Assembly: GCA_029449245.1 (NCBI GenBank)
Contig: JANATF010000002.1
Coordinates: 2,542,001 to 2,606,000, forward strand
Direction of reading: 5' to 3'
DNA length: 64,000 nucleotides
From: Mortierella alpina
Lineage: Eukaryota > Mortierellomycota > Mortierellomycetes > Mortierellales > Mortierellaceae
Positions within the stretch are counted from its first letter, which is position 1. Each line of letters begins with the position of its first letter. Both the position numbers and the translations under genes were made by a program. Under the pieces are notes generated by a model, which saw only the letters and a list, made by a program, of their open reading frames with translations, did not search any database and was not told the DNA's origin. This document shows positions 9,797-21,163 of this stretch, piece by piece.

Positions 9797-12507
9797 ATGG
9801 GCCGTCGTTTCTCAAAGCGGAAGAACGCGCCTCCTCGCAAGGAGCGCGATCCCAACGCCACCTACATTGAGCTCAAGAAGGAGAATGAAAAGCTCGAGGA
9901 GTACTACAAGGCCCAGCAGATCATGTCCGACGAGGAATGGCCCATCTTCTGGGAGCACCTCAAGGTCACCCTGCCCACCACCTTCCGCATCACAGGCACG
10001 CGCAGGTAACTCACTCAGCCTTGGCGTCTCTTTTTTTTTTGTCAGCATCGCATCAGTTAGCACTTTGAGCCAACTCTTTATACTTTTTCCACTGTAGCCA
10101 CGCTGTCGAGATCCGCGACACGGTCAAGAATGCGTTTGTCCCCCACTTGAGCAACGTCTCTGTGGATGGCGTTGTTGCTGGACCTCCTCGTCCTTTGGCC
10201 TGGTATCCCGATGACTTGGGATGGCACTATGACGTGCCCCGTACGCTGTTGAAGAAGAGCAAGGAGTACGCAAAGTTCCACCAGTTCTTGGTCGCCGAGA
10301 CAGAGGTCGGCAACATCTCGAGACAGGAGGCCGTCAGTATGATTCCACCTCTGCTCCTCGATGTCCAGCCCGGTCACTGGGTCATGGACATGTGCGCTGC
10401 ACCTGGATCCAAGACCGCTCAGATCATTGAGATGGTCCACGCCAACGAGCAGCACAAGGTTGTTCCAGGTAAACAGTCGGAAGCACTAGCATACTATCAT
10501 TATGCATTCCAGCAGAGCGCTAACATCTTTCTTGCTTCTTTTACACGACCCGACTCTGGACAACCCTGCATGGACATGGATTATGCGCACTTCTCTTGGA
10601 TCCTAATCGATAACGCACAAACGGGATATATCATCAGACGGACTCATCCTCGCCAATGACTCAGACTACAGACGCAGCCACATGCTGATCCACCAGACCA
10701 AGCGCCTTCAGAGCCCCTGTTTGATGGTCACCAACCACGATGCATCCATGATGCCCTCATTGAAGCTTGCACCCAACAAGGCTGGAGATGTCGTTCCCTT
10801 TGAGTTTGATCGCGTTTTGGCAGATGTTCCATGCAGCGGAGACGCCACCTTGCGCAAGAACCCTATGGTCTGGCTCAACTGGACTCATGGCGGTGCTATG
10901 GGACTTCACCAGTAAGTTTCAAGTCTTGGCGATTTGCAGTAATCATAGGAGGTGCCTGCGCTCAAGTTATTGCTCATGGTGCTAACACCACCCATTGTAC
11001 TCTGTGCCAATTATAGGACCCAGGTCAGCATTTTGCAGCGTGGTGTTCAGATGCTCAAGGTTGGCGGACGTATTGTCTACTCGACCTGCTCTTTCAACCC
11101 CATGGAGAACGAGGCTGTTGTCGCAGAGATGCTGAACCGCGCCAACGGAACATTGGAACTCGTGGATGTCAGCAACGAACTGCCCAAGTTGAAGCGTCGT
11201 CCCGGTTTGTCAAGCTGGAAGGTCTTCACTAAGGAAGGTCAGATGGTCGAAAAGATGGAGGATGTTCCCGAAGATGCCAAGGGCAAGTTCTACTCGAGCA
11301 TGTGGGCACCCAAGAATGCAGGAGAGCTCCACCTGGACAGATGGTATGTTGGATCTGCAAGGCATTCACTCAAGAGGAAAGTCAGTCAGGCTATATTATC
11401 TAACCATCCATTTTATCTCGTAGTCTCCGCATCTACCCTCACTTGCAAGACACTGGTGGATTCTTTGTTGCCGTCCTTAAGAAGACTGCTCCATATGTCG
11501 TCCCCAACTCTACTCGTCCCGCTACTGAAAAGCCCGCAGCTGCCGAGTCATCCGAGACCAAGGAGACCTCAGAAGAACAGACGGAAAAGACTGTTGCTAC
11601 AGATGAGGAGAGCGCTGTGGCAGGAGATAAGCACAAGTTGGACTCGCCCGCAGGAGAGGCGAGCGAAGAGACTGCCAAGAAGCCCCGCATGTCGCGTGCT
11701 GAGCGCTTTGGAGCACCAGGACCTAAGGAGGAGCCCTTTTTGTTCTTGGATGCCAAGAACCCAGATGTGGAGTTGTTTTCCAAGTTTTATGGACTGGATG
11801 TGGACTTTCCCAAGGACCAGTTCTTGGTCCGGTCTGAAGGAGAGAAGAACAAGACGATATACTTTGTCAGTGAGGCTGTCAAGAGCATTCTTCAGTCTGA
11901 GGAGATTCACCGGCTGAAGGTCGTCAACACAGGAGTCAGGACCTTTATTCGGCAGGACTCCAACACTCCAGCAGAGTGCTCGTTCAGAGTGCACAGTGAG
12001 GGCATTGCCATGATGCGCCAGTTTGTCTCGGACGATGCTCGCGTGATGGCAGTTCAGCTCAAGGAAGTTGTCACTCTCCTTCAGTCCCCCTACCCCAAGA
12101 TCTCGGAATTCCCGGAGGACATGCAGGCGCGTTTGACAGCTCTGCCTACGGGCTGCTGTATCTTTGAATTTGACCCTGAGCTGGAGAAGAACAAGGACGA
12201 GCCCAACCCCAGATGGGAGGGCCAGGGCATTACGGGCTTTGTCAAGGGCAAGCTGGTCTTCCCTGTCTGGAAGGCCCAGGTCAGCTTCAACATGCTGTTG
12301 AACAAGCAGGAGCGCCGGAGTTTGGCCATGCGTCTCGGAGTGGACTGCGTGGACTCGCCTCATGTGGTGGAGGGTGGAGCCAAGGGTACGGTTGCAAAGG
12401 CCGCGGCAGCAGCGGTTGAGGGAGAGTCGCCGTCGGAGGACTCTTCCATGGCCGAGGATGGCGCTGAAGGATCTGACGAGGTGTTGGCTGAGGAGAAGAC
12501 CGCGTAA
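9797..12507 (+). CDS. NCL1: tRNA (cytosine-5-)-methyltransferase NCL1/NSUN2
   Basis: SAM-dependent RNA:m5C methyltransferase that modifies several cytosines in tRNAs in the nucleus. Five exons, 9797-10005, 10098-10468, 10638-10911, 11017-11343 and 11424-12507, are joined in frame by GT-AG introns into 754 residues. The N-terminus is basic (MGRRFSKRKN), as in Ncl1/NSUN2. The SAM-binding motif is DMCAAPGSKTAQ. The two catalytic-cysteine motifs are DVPCSGD (motif IV) and YSTCSFNP (motif VI). The DTGGFFVAVL segment closes the catalytic fold. A Glu/Thr-rich linker (about 420-480) precedes a C-terminal PUA-like part, and the tail is acidic. Every motif of an active enzyme is present. Length is similar to yeast and animal homologues. 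Confidence 0.96.
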
Positions 12508-12665
12508 AGCAGCAGGCAGGAGGTATTCACTAGCATTTTTGAGCACTCTTATACAATTACATATTCAAATTACGGTGCTGCTGCACAAGAATTGTGTTGT
12601 GCATGTGTGTTTTTGTGGTTCTTTGCTTGCCGCCCTCACACTGGTGACACATGTAGCCTTCAGCA

Positions 12666-12709
12666 AGGGCAGGGTAGGGTAGGGTAGGGTAAGAGGGCAG
12701 GGTAGGGTA
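12666..12709 (+). repeat. GGGTA repeat tract
   Basis: Tandem AGGGT units (four in a row, then two more after a short GAGGGC interruption). It has several G-triplets in close spacing, so it could form a G-quadruplex. It resembles telomere-type sequence but is a pentamer, not the hexamer TTAGGG. The reverse-complement motif recurs at 12883-12905. Confidence 0.8.
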
Positions 12710-12882
12710 CACAACCATGGTCCACTGCCCCTTTTGCACGACCCAGTGTCCAGCATCTCTGTTGACAGCCGAAAAGAGATAAAAATCAAAATGTTGCCGG
12801 TCAAGCTTTTTGCTTCTTTTCCTCTTACACCGCCCTCACCTTCACTTCCTGAACTCGACTCTCCTCTTCACCGCGCGAGTCC

Positions 12883-12905
12883 TATCCTACCCTTACCCTA
12901 CCCTG
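12883..12905 (-). repeat. CCCTA repeat tract, inverted relative to 12666-12709
   Basis: Reads CCTACCCTTACCCTACCC on the + strand, 46 bp before the ALDH start codon. Its complement contains GCAGGGTAGGGTA, which also occurs in the tract at 12666-12709. The pair could act as Tbf1/TRF-like binding sites in the ALDH promoter. That role is inference. Confidence 0.6.
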
Positions 12906-12950
12906 CAACAGACGCAAATACACAGCCCGTCAAGCTAGATCCCAACCACC

Positions 12951-15265
12951 ATGAGCCCCTCGACCTTGTCCATCATCACCCCTGTGGATTCGACAGCCTT
13001 TGCTACCGTCCAGATCTCGTCCTCGGCGCAAGTGCAGGCCGCAGTCGAGCGAGCGCACAAGGCTCAGAAGGCCTGGAAGAAGGTTCCTCTGAAGCAGCGT
13101 GTCGACCTGGCCCGCCGCTTCCTCGATACCCTCGGCCACCGTAAGGACGAGCTTGCCAAGGAACTGACCATGCAGATGGGACGCCCCTTGCGCTATACAC
13201 CTGGCGAGATCAAGGGCACGCAGGATCGTGGCAAGTACATGGTCGACGTTGCCGAGGAGGCTCTGAAGGATGTTGAGATCAACGAGCCCGGTCTTGAGGG
13301 AAAGTTCAAGCGCTTTATTCGCAAAGAGCCCGTGGGAGTTGTCTTGATTGTCGCGCGTGAGTAAACTCAGTCCCCCCTATTTGGTTCAGAGAAGGAAGGA
13401 TGACGAGAAAAAAAATCCATTGCGTATAATGCTAACTCGCCCTTGTGTCGCTCTTAGCCTGGAACTACCCTTACCTGTCGTCGTTGAACGGAGTCCTGCC
13501 TTCGATTATTGCTGGTAACGCTGTGATCTTGAAGCACTCTTCGCAGACACCTCTTTGTGGCGAGCGGTTTGCTCAGGCGTGGACTGAGGCTGGCCTTCCG
13601 GACGATGTTTTCCAGGTAAGCAAAAAGAAGCGTACGGGGCGTGTGCAACACGTTCTTTCGGCAAGATGATTAGAAATGAGGGTAGATTGTGAGTGCCCAC
13701 TTTGTTTGAGGAGATGTTGCACAAATCTGCAAGCGCCAGACACATGATACGCGCGCCGGTACACAGGCGCCCAGTTGCTCACGGGAGGTTGAAGACCCCC
13801 ATAGAGACGTTTGTGTTCACTCGGCGAGTGAGGGGGGAGGTCAGCAGGATTCTGTGGCGGGACGCATGATGACTGTACCAACGGATCATCGTCAGGCTAA
13901 GGATGCAGACGAACGGGCGTCGCTGGGTCATTTCTAAAATTTCAGCCGGCGATTATTCCCTTTGTGTGCATAATGAATTTATCTGTTCAGCAGGTTGGGT
14001 TCGACGTATTCTTACCGTCATACTCGTCCGTGGGTATGTTTTTTCTTCTTTTTTTTGCATGCAAATCTACCACTAGTGCATCCACATGTCCCACGCGGAC
14101 ACAGAGAGCCTGGTCGGAAACCCGCTGATCAACTATGTCAACTTTACTGGATCCGTCGACGGCGGGCACCAGATCCAGAAGGCTGCCAGCGGCAAGTTCA
14201 TCGGTAAAGTACAACGAACCGTGGGGATGTCTTCTCTTTTTTTCGCACGCTTCGTTTATACATCTCGCTAATAGGTTAATCTTTGTGGGTCATTCGATTC
14301 TGCTCTTGTAGCCACGGGGCTCGAGCTAGGAGGCAAGGATCCTGCGTATGTGCGGCCAGATTGCGATCTCAAATACACTGTCGAGACATTGGTGGACGGC
14401 TCCTTTTTCAACAGCGGTCAGTGCTGCTGTGCTATTGAGCGCATCTATGTCCATGCTGACATTTACGATGCCTTCGTCGATGCTTTTGTCAAGGAGACCA
14501 AGGTACAATGAGAGAGACAATGACATGGGCTGAAACAGTCAAGGCTGCCAACAAGAGATAAAGGAAAGTAATATTGGCTCACACTTCACTCATATTTTTT
14601 TCTTCTTTTTCATTTGTCATGTCCTTAAAGAACTACCGCCTTGGAAACCCATTGGATCCTGAGACGACGCTGGGACCCATGGTCAAGGCCAAGGCTGCAG
14701 AGTTTGTTCGAGATCAGATTGCGGAAGCAGGTAAGCCATTCTCCACAAGGTCAAAGGCTCTTTAAGCTGGTCATGACTGTGTTCAGAAACTAAACGACCT
14801 GCGTATTTCCTTTTTGTGCGCGGGGGGCACCAATCAACAGTCAAGCAGGGGGCCAAGGCGCACATTGAGCCCTCATTGTTCCCTGCAGACAAGGTGGGAA
14901 CCCCTTACATGGCACCCCAGGTCTTGACCGAGGTCACCCACAAGATGCGAGTCATGACCGAGGAGTCCTTTGGGCCTGTTGTTGGAATCATGAAAGTGGC
15001 ATCGGATGACGAGGCTATTCAGTTGATGAACGACTCTGACTTTGGTCTTTCGGCTTCGATCTGGACTGCGGACGCAGAGGCGGCCTTGGCAATTGGAGAT
15101 CAGATCGAGACAGGAACGTGGTTCATGAACCGATGTGATTATTTGGACCCTGCTCTGGCCTGGGTCGGTGTCAAGGACTCTGGCAGGGGCTGCACGCTGT
15201 CCAAGTTTGGCTATGACCAGGTGACAAGACTCAAATCGTTCCATTTGAAGCTTTCTACTGCGTAA
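12951..15265 (+). CDS. NAD(P)-dependent aldehyde dehydrogenase
   Basis: Oxidises an aldehyde to its acid. Six exons, 12951-13356, 13458-13615, 14077-14203, 14312-14502, 14631-14730 and 14841-15265, join in frame to 468 residues. Seen features are the PWNYP cofactor-site motif spanning intron 1, the catalytic Glu motif LELGGKDP, and the catalytic Cys motif NSGQCCC. The late motif EESFGPVVGI and the SDFGLSASIWT segment also fit. There is no N-terminal presequence or peroxisomal tail, so it is probably cytosolic. It belongs to the general ALDH superfamily (succinate-semialdehyde or lactaldehyde type). The substrate cannot be told from sequence. Intron 2 is 461 nt, three to four times longer than the others, and I see no extra exon in it. 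Confidence 0.93.
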
Positions 15266-15413
15266 AACGAGAGAAGAGAGACGTTGCAAGCCTGGACAAT
15301 GGTGTTGTGCCGATTTCAGAGACAAGGGATTTGTCGTGGAATGGGATTAAAAGATCTGTTATCACTTTATTTATTATTTTTGGTGCCTGTGCCTGTGCCT
15401 GTGCTTCTCTATT

Positions 15414-16907
15414 TTACAACTTGGTGCCCATGGTGATATGGCTGCGGACCATCAGGAGTCGATTGACTGCACGACCGTCCGTCTGTCCAGTCGTCTTGAC
15501 CTCAGTTTTAGCGTCGTCCACAATCTGTTTCAAGACCCTCTCCATCTCTGCTGTCGTCGCATCGTCGTCCTCTTCCTCTTCTCCTCCTCCTCCTCCTCCA
15601 CCTCCACGTTCAGCCCTGTCATGTTGCTTCCTCAAGAACGCATCCTGCTCTGCCAGAGTCGCGGCCATCGATGCAGCCTCATGAGACTCCTCATCGTGGC
15701 CAAAGGGTCTAGCCCAGACATCCTCTGAATACGTTCCTTGACTCAATAGATACTGGACAATATCCTGACGTTCCGAAGGCAGGTTCTGGATCAGTTGCAA
15801 TGTCGAGAACAAGGTGCTAGATGATGAGGATGAGGGTCCTCCTAGACTCATCTCACTGTAGACAAACTCGCGGCGATCGTGTTGATGTCGATCGATCATC
15901 CCTCCTGCAGAATCGAGCTCGTCCACAAAGTCTGAATACGAAGTCGATTCCAGAAACGCGAGGACGTCACTTCCGTCCATGTGGCGTTGGCGTTGGATAT
16001 CGTCCGAGATGATGCTCATGCCGGGGACGGAGCTGGTGGAGCGGGTGGGTGTATGCCATGGATGTTGAGCAGAAGAAGAGGGCATGTGAGAAGCGGAAGA
16101 AGGTGCCGTTGTTGGGGTTGTTTGCGAGGTTGGCCGGTGGGCTGTAGATTTCAGGTAGTCGAGAAACGCAGCGTGGTTGGCAGGTGTGAGGTTCATGGGT
16201 TGAGAAAGATGTGCCTGGAACGCAGAATCAAACTCCCGGGCCTGTTGTTCCTGCTGCTGCTGCTGCTGCTGCTGTGGATGTTGATGCATGATTGACTCGG
16301 GTGTGGCAAGGGTCGAGAAGTTGAACGAGGACATGGATGGTGGCTGATAAGGCCGATCCTCCTGAACAGTCGAATCGGACGATGCCAAGAAGTTATCCCA
16401 GTCCATCGCTCCTGTCCCTGATCCTGATCCTGATCCTAATGCTGACCCTGCTGGATGTCTAAAGCTGCCAGAGGAAGGTTGAGCAAAAGACGTCGCATCC
16501 CTATTACTGTCATTGCTGCTGCCTTCTAGAGTCCTTTCCAGAGCGGTGGTCGCGTGCTGAAAAGATCTCGAGGCACTCGAGGCTGCAGCTCCCGCTTTTG
16601 AGTTGGGTCCAGCCAAGAACCCGGAGGAGGAGGATGAACCGCCGCCAGGGGTGTTGTTGAGGCTGTGGTGTTGTAAGACCACGCTGGCTTGTCTTGGGTC
16701 TATGGCTGAAGCAGCATTCCTAGCAGAGGTGGCTATAGCACCGATAAAGCCTCCTGCTGATGTGGATGGTGCTGCTGCTGTAGTAGTGTCGGCTCTTGCT
16801 TTCGTTCCTGGTCCTGCACTGGAGAAAGGTTCCTTGCCCTTGCTACTGCTGCTGCTACTGTGGCTCACATGGGCTGGGCTGTGGCTGTTGGGATCCTTGC
16901 TGGTCAT
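15414..16907 (-). CDS. Unrecognised low-complexity protein, 497 aa
   Basis: A single open frame whose 3' end faces ALDH with only 148 bp between stop codons. The protein is Ser/Ala/Thr-rich and mostly disordered. It has a poly-Gln run (about residue 215), a Gly run followed by acidic residues (about 440-455), and short ordered-looking motifs. These are MDWDNFLASSD, EFDSAFQAHL, DVLAFLESTSYSDFVDELDS and RQDIVQYLLSQGTYSEDVW. The last is the most protein-like part and may form helices. I do not recognise a family. Poly-Gln plus Ser-rich sequence with acidic/aromatic patches could suit a transcription activator, but that is only a guess. Length without any stop, and codon-sized CTG and CCT repeats, support real coding. 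Confidence 0.65.
   Translation of the reverse strand: MTSKDPNSHSPAHVSHSSSSSSKGKEPFSSAGPGTKARADTTTAAAPSTSAGGFIGAIATSARNAASAIDPRQASVVLQHHSLNNTPGGGSSSSSGFLAGPNSKAGAAASSASRSFQHATTALERTLEGSSNDSNRDATSFAQPSSGSFRHPAGSALGSGSGSGTGAMDWDNFLASSDSTVQEDRPYQPPSMSSFNFSTLATPESIMHQHPQQQQQQQQEQQAREFDSAFQAHLSQPMNLTPANHAAFLDYLKSTAHRPTSQTTPTTAPSSASHMPSSSAQHPWHTPTRSTSSVPGMSIISDDIQRQRHMDGSDVLAFLESTSYSDFVDELDSAGGMIDRHQHDRREFVYSEMSLGGPSSSSSSTLFSTLQLIQNLPSERQDIVQYLLSQGTYSEDVWARPFGHDEESHEAASMAATLAEQDAFLRKQHDRAERGGGGGGGGEEEEDDDATTAEMERVLKQIVDDAKTEVKTTGQTDGRAVNRLLMVRSHITMGTKL
16252..16275. repeat. Trinucleotide CTG/CAG run
   Basis: Consecutive CTG triplets on the + strand encode the poly-Gln run in the minus-strand low-complexity protein. 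Being a multiple of three, it keeps the reading frame. Confidence 0.85.
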
Positions 16908-19900
16908 TCTGGTGGAGGGGTTGGGCTGTGTTGCTGACCGGAAGGGCGGCTATTCGAGATTATTGCGAAAACTGCAGGTTAGATGCCACATCCGTCGACG
17001 CGACTGACGTTAGGTAAGCCCGATTCACCTTTATGGATTCGTGGAATGACGCGCGAGCGGAGAAAAAGGAGATCAGCGATGACGGCTATAGGGGAGCAAG
17101 AAAAGGGTGCGAGTGAGCGAGCGAGTGAGTAGAGTCGAACGGGACTTCACGTGCGAGCACCACACACCCAAAGCCGTGCCTGAAATCTCCACTTTGGGAC
17201 GCCGCTGAAAAGGAAAAAATGTGGCCAGTCGAATCACGAACACCCCGTCCGTTGGCGCTCATCTCGCAAAAGCCTAGCCTTCTCCGCGCCGATGGCTTAT
17301 CGTCCGATGCCGATCCTATCAAGAGTAACGGCGTAGCCACCTGAACGCGGAACGGCGACGCATGTCCTTTCGCCCCATTATTATTCAGCGTAAAGAAAGA
17401 GAGAAGGCTGATGCTCACAAAGCAATTTTCAAGCCAGCGCAAAAGCGCAGACACATCTACTGACTTTGTGTCAACTTGGTAGGTACTCCTTTTTTTTCTC
17501 TTCGCTCTGCTTACGCGTATGAAAGCGGCGCGCGTCTAGTCTCTACATCTTTATGCGCATAGACCGAAAAGAAGGGGAGTTGGAGGAGGGGTTGAAAGAA
17601 CGAAAAGACAGGGCAAAAAAGAGGAGACAAAGAGATCGAGGGAGTGATGTGGGAGTACAGAACGGGCCGCGAGCTTGTGTATTTACTTTTGCGCAAGACT
17701 TTCAGTCTCATTTCTTACTGCCTGAACCGGCGTCTTCCGTTACGCAAGAGGATTTTGCCGTCCAAAGAGAACGGCAATGGGATGTCCCAGTCCCATCATC
17801 AGAGGGACCAGTGGTCCGTGACAAAAAAAAAAAGGAGGCCGCGCGAATGATGATGATAATGGTGGTGGAGAAATCAAAGAGCCGCTCAAATCCCCTTGCC
17901 CTTGCCCACAGCTCAACATGCTGATTTCTCAAGCTTGGCGGGTGCAAATTCTACCGGAGTAAGGCGGGGATAGTAAAGTAGGAGTTGTTGCTGAAAATAA
18001 AAAACAAGACAGCCTGGTTTGTGTCGTGGTCGACAGGAGGAGTGAACACAGAGGGCTTTGCTTCTTGGGGTCAGTCGACACCTGCCAAGAGGGGCGAGAA
18101 AGAGAAAGAGAGAGGGGGGACCTATGTGCTGGACCCAAGACTTCAACCCTTTATGCTGAGGAGTAGCGCAGATGGACCACAAAAATGCATTGTAGTACAA
18201 ACAAGAGGCATGCATTGCATGCAACGAAAAAACACTTCAACCTAGGTCTGCACCTGTAGACGCCAGGAGAGTATCTACTTGAGTCTCCTCTTTGCTGCTC
18301 ACAGCTAGTTGCTCATAGCTCTTGGCCGAGCACTACTTTATGATATATTTTTGCGATGGGGTGAGAGGGAGGCCTGTTGACGTGGATACTCTTTTTTGCG
18401 TCACTCAATGATCTCGTCCGCTTGGCTCGTGGTGGCCGATTATAGACAGAATACATAGACCCGCTTGGCAGTTGAGCCAGGATAGTTATACGGCCGTACG
18501 TGCATGCAAAGTACCCGCAGCCTTACCTGTTATATTCACAAACCACTTTCTCGCACTGTGAATCATGATCTCGTGGCGGACATCGGCTGGGGCCATATTC
18601 AAGTGCAGTGAGCCAAGCGGATCAGTTTGGGGCTATTGTGGAGTCACAGATCTTGGCCACGTCCGGAGCATGGTTAGAGCGGAGGGGGCGAAGTAGACGG
18701 CGTGGCCTTTGGATATCGCATCTGCCTTTGGATATCGCATCCGCCCGTCCAGGAAGGCACAGCAACTTGCGAGTGCCACGTCCGCGGCGACCCTGTTGGA
18801 CCTGGTTGAGTCTGGAGGCCGGTGATTGGTGTCTGCTGGTGGTCTTGCTCTTGCTGCGGTGCGGTGGCAATCAAGACACAGCGAAAGCGCAGCTTTTGGA
18901 GGGAAAAAAGAATCCTTTTTGGGTCGACTCTTGAAAATTTTTCGCTGGCAGGAGAAAACATCCGTTGCGCAACAAGGGAGTCGTGTGCGGAGCGTGGACG
19001 AGGACACGACATGCGTGCGCAATAGAGATGTCCGAGACAACGTCAAGCAGAGCCAAGCGTGATGGAGAGCGAGCGAGTTACGGAGCAGCAAGGGCAAAAG
19101 GCAGCGGGCGGGGCAAGCGCAGAGCTGCGGGGCTGTCGTAGACACAGGTTGAATTTTGTGCCTGGGCAAAAAGCCGAAGGTCTTGGTGCCTTCGACTGTG
19201 CCAGTTTTGCGTCTACTTTTTCCTTTTCCCCTTTTCTCTCTTTCTTTTTTTTTTTTTTTTTTCTTCTTCAACATTGAAGCATCTAGATTTCCTGCATCGC
19301 TCCACCCCGCCTCTCCCACATCTCCTCCAGCCCTGCTTCTAATCTAAATCCTTCAATCCCCCCTTCCCAGCTCTTTTGTCTGCGCAACACATTCGCCCTT
19401 GTCTGCGGATCCCCCTTTGTCCTTCCGTCTCGCTCGCCCAGTTTCCTTTTGTTCATTTGGTGCATCCCGAGCACTCTTTTTTTATTTCGTTCAAACACCA
19501 CTATGTCTATTCGCCTTACTATCGCCAAGAGTGCAAAGAGAGTCTGAAAAAAAAACCAAAAAAAAATATTGGATCTACACTTAAAGTGATTTTCTTTGAA
19601 TCCACCACTCGGCAATTCCCTTCTTCCGCTCCTTGTTTTATACTTCTTACTACGGTGCTATTTTTTTTTTTTTTTTTTTTTTGCCAGACCAATTTCACTG
19701 GATCTGACTTGAAGAAAGGTAAGACTGGAATCCCAGGACGCAGCATATGAGGAGAAGCAGTAGCAGTGACAAGCTCACCGAACCGACGGGTAGTAATTTT
19801 GTGAGTGTGGTATTTTTTTCTGGGTCTGGGAGTGGGAAAAGGCGAAACGGAGAAGAAAGAAAAAAAAACTAATTTGGGACGCGATCAAGCGGGCATTGCA

Positions 19901-20400
19901 GAAACATCAAGGAATGAAAGGAAAGACATAAAAGAGGGGGTGGATAGGACAAGGCGTGGAAACGCGTTGTTGGGGAGTGATACCGGATATGCGACTCGGC
20001 TAGGGTGTGTGTAGATTGAGACAAATCAAGAATGCGGGATGATGGTTATAGGGCTGGGAGTGAACGTGAAATCCCTTTTTTGTCCTGGAGTCATTGCGGG
20101 TAGTTCTCATAAGGATGGGGGAGAGGGAGGGGAGAGGTGAACGGGTGTCCTTATGTTCCCCCGGTACAGGAAATAGACTGAAGTAAACATTAATGCCTAT
20201 CATTTCTTTTGCCACTCTCATTGGTCTGTACTTCTAAACGTTAACGCCCACCACCATTATGAGTATATCCTACCTAATATGTCCTAGAAAACACCTCCTC
20301 CATAGCAAAGTCCCTCAGATCGTCTCCAAATGCTCTCTAGATCTCTGAGTAGCTTCTTATGATTATATTACAACTCTCCAGAAGGCTATGTTGGTATGGA
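16908..20400. other. Long gene-poor region
   Basis: About 3.5 kb with only short overlapping open frames on both strands, none resembling a known protein. It holds the probable promoter of the minus-strand gene at 15414-16907 and T homopolymers at 19245-19262 (18 T) and 19661-19682 (22 T). CT-rich tracts around 19300-19500 look like a leader on the + strand, but I could not find a convincing coding exon after them. Non-coding RNA or a rapidly evolving small gene cannot be excluded. Confidence 0.4.
18705..18742. repeat. 19-bp direct tandem duplication
   Basis: Two adjacent copies of a 19-bp unit (GCCTTTGGATATCGCATCT) differing at the last base. It is a recent local duplication in a gene-poor region. 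Confidence 0.85.
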
Positions 20401-21163
20401 GCAAAAACTGATGAGTTGGTATAGGTGGTGTGTGAAAACGGACGCGTCTTGGCGAACATCGATGTAACTGAAATGCTGGTGATTGTCTGTTTTCCTGCCA
20501 AGCGAGGCAGCGATTTCCAAACCTCACCAAACTTTCAGAATAGTAGCAGCTTTCGATGGAGAATCCAACAAGCTCAATTACTCAGCGTATGTCTTTGTCA
20601 AGCACGAGTTCTTGTATCAAAAAGGTCGCTCACTCTCAAAGATTCACTGTTTTTGGGTTGTTCTCTTAGGAAAACTTTCTGGAAACTGCTTCGTTTCTTG
20701 AAATACAAGTCTTCAATGGTAGCTTTACATTATTACTACGTTGTTCGTTGTTCTTGAGCATTTTGAATTGCCAGAAAAAGTGTGAGAGGTGGTTGGAGTC
20801 GCCGAAAAATGCTGGAGCATTACAAGGCACTTCTTCAAAACGAGCTGCAAGTACCAAAACGCATCCGATTATCTTTAGAGTACATTCTATCTGTAGTTAT
20901 ACCACTGCTCTATCTTGTGTGCCATTGCAAGCATGCCACTATGTCTATGGCGCTGACAACTTTCGGTATCCTGGCAGTCGTCGATGTTTTTGAAATCCCT
21001 CGACATCCCCTTGAATTTTACATTGCTCTAGCACAGGCGAACTTTATTCTATATATACACCAGTCGAGGGAACAAGTCGATTTGCACAAGTTCCTTCATC
21101 ATCTCATTGACTCTGCTGCTATACATACCGTTTGTTACTTCGATGCTTAGGCTATATCTCTCA
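20401..21163. other. 3' flank of MULE, non-coding
   Basis: A/T-richer than surrounding sequence, with no recognisable gene. It may be the downstream non-coding part and left end of the MULE element. Confidence 0.35.

Larger units (their letters stand above)
12508..12950. promoter_or_regulatory. NCL1 3' UTR and ALDH promoter region
   Basis: 443 bp between two co-directional genes. It contains the GGGTA and CCCTA repeat tracts described separately and a CT-rich stretch just before the aldehyde dehydrogenase start. No other gene is visible. Confidence 0.5.

Noticed and set aside
12666-12709. True interstitial telomere
   Set aside because: The unit is GGGTA, not TTAGGG, and the tract is short. 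A promoter or simple repeat is more likely.
17553-17924. 123-codon plus-strand open frame with Met/Lys runs
   Set aside because: Low complexity, with no homology recognised and overlapping frames on the other strand.
18633-19319. 228-codon minus-strand frame
   Set aside because: It begins in a poly-Lys run that is translated poly-T and overlaps several other frames. No conserved motif.
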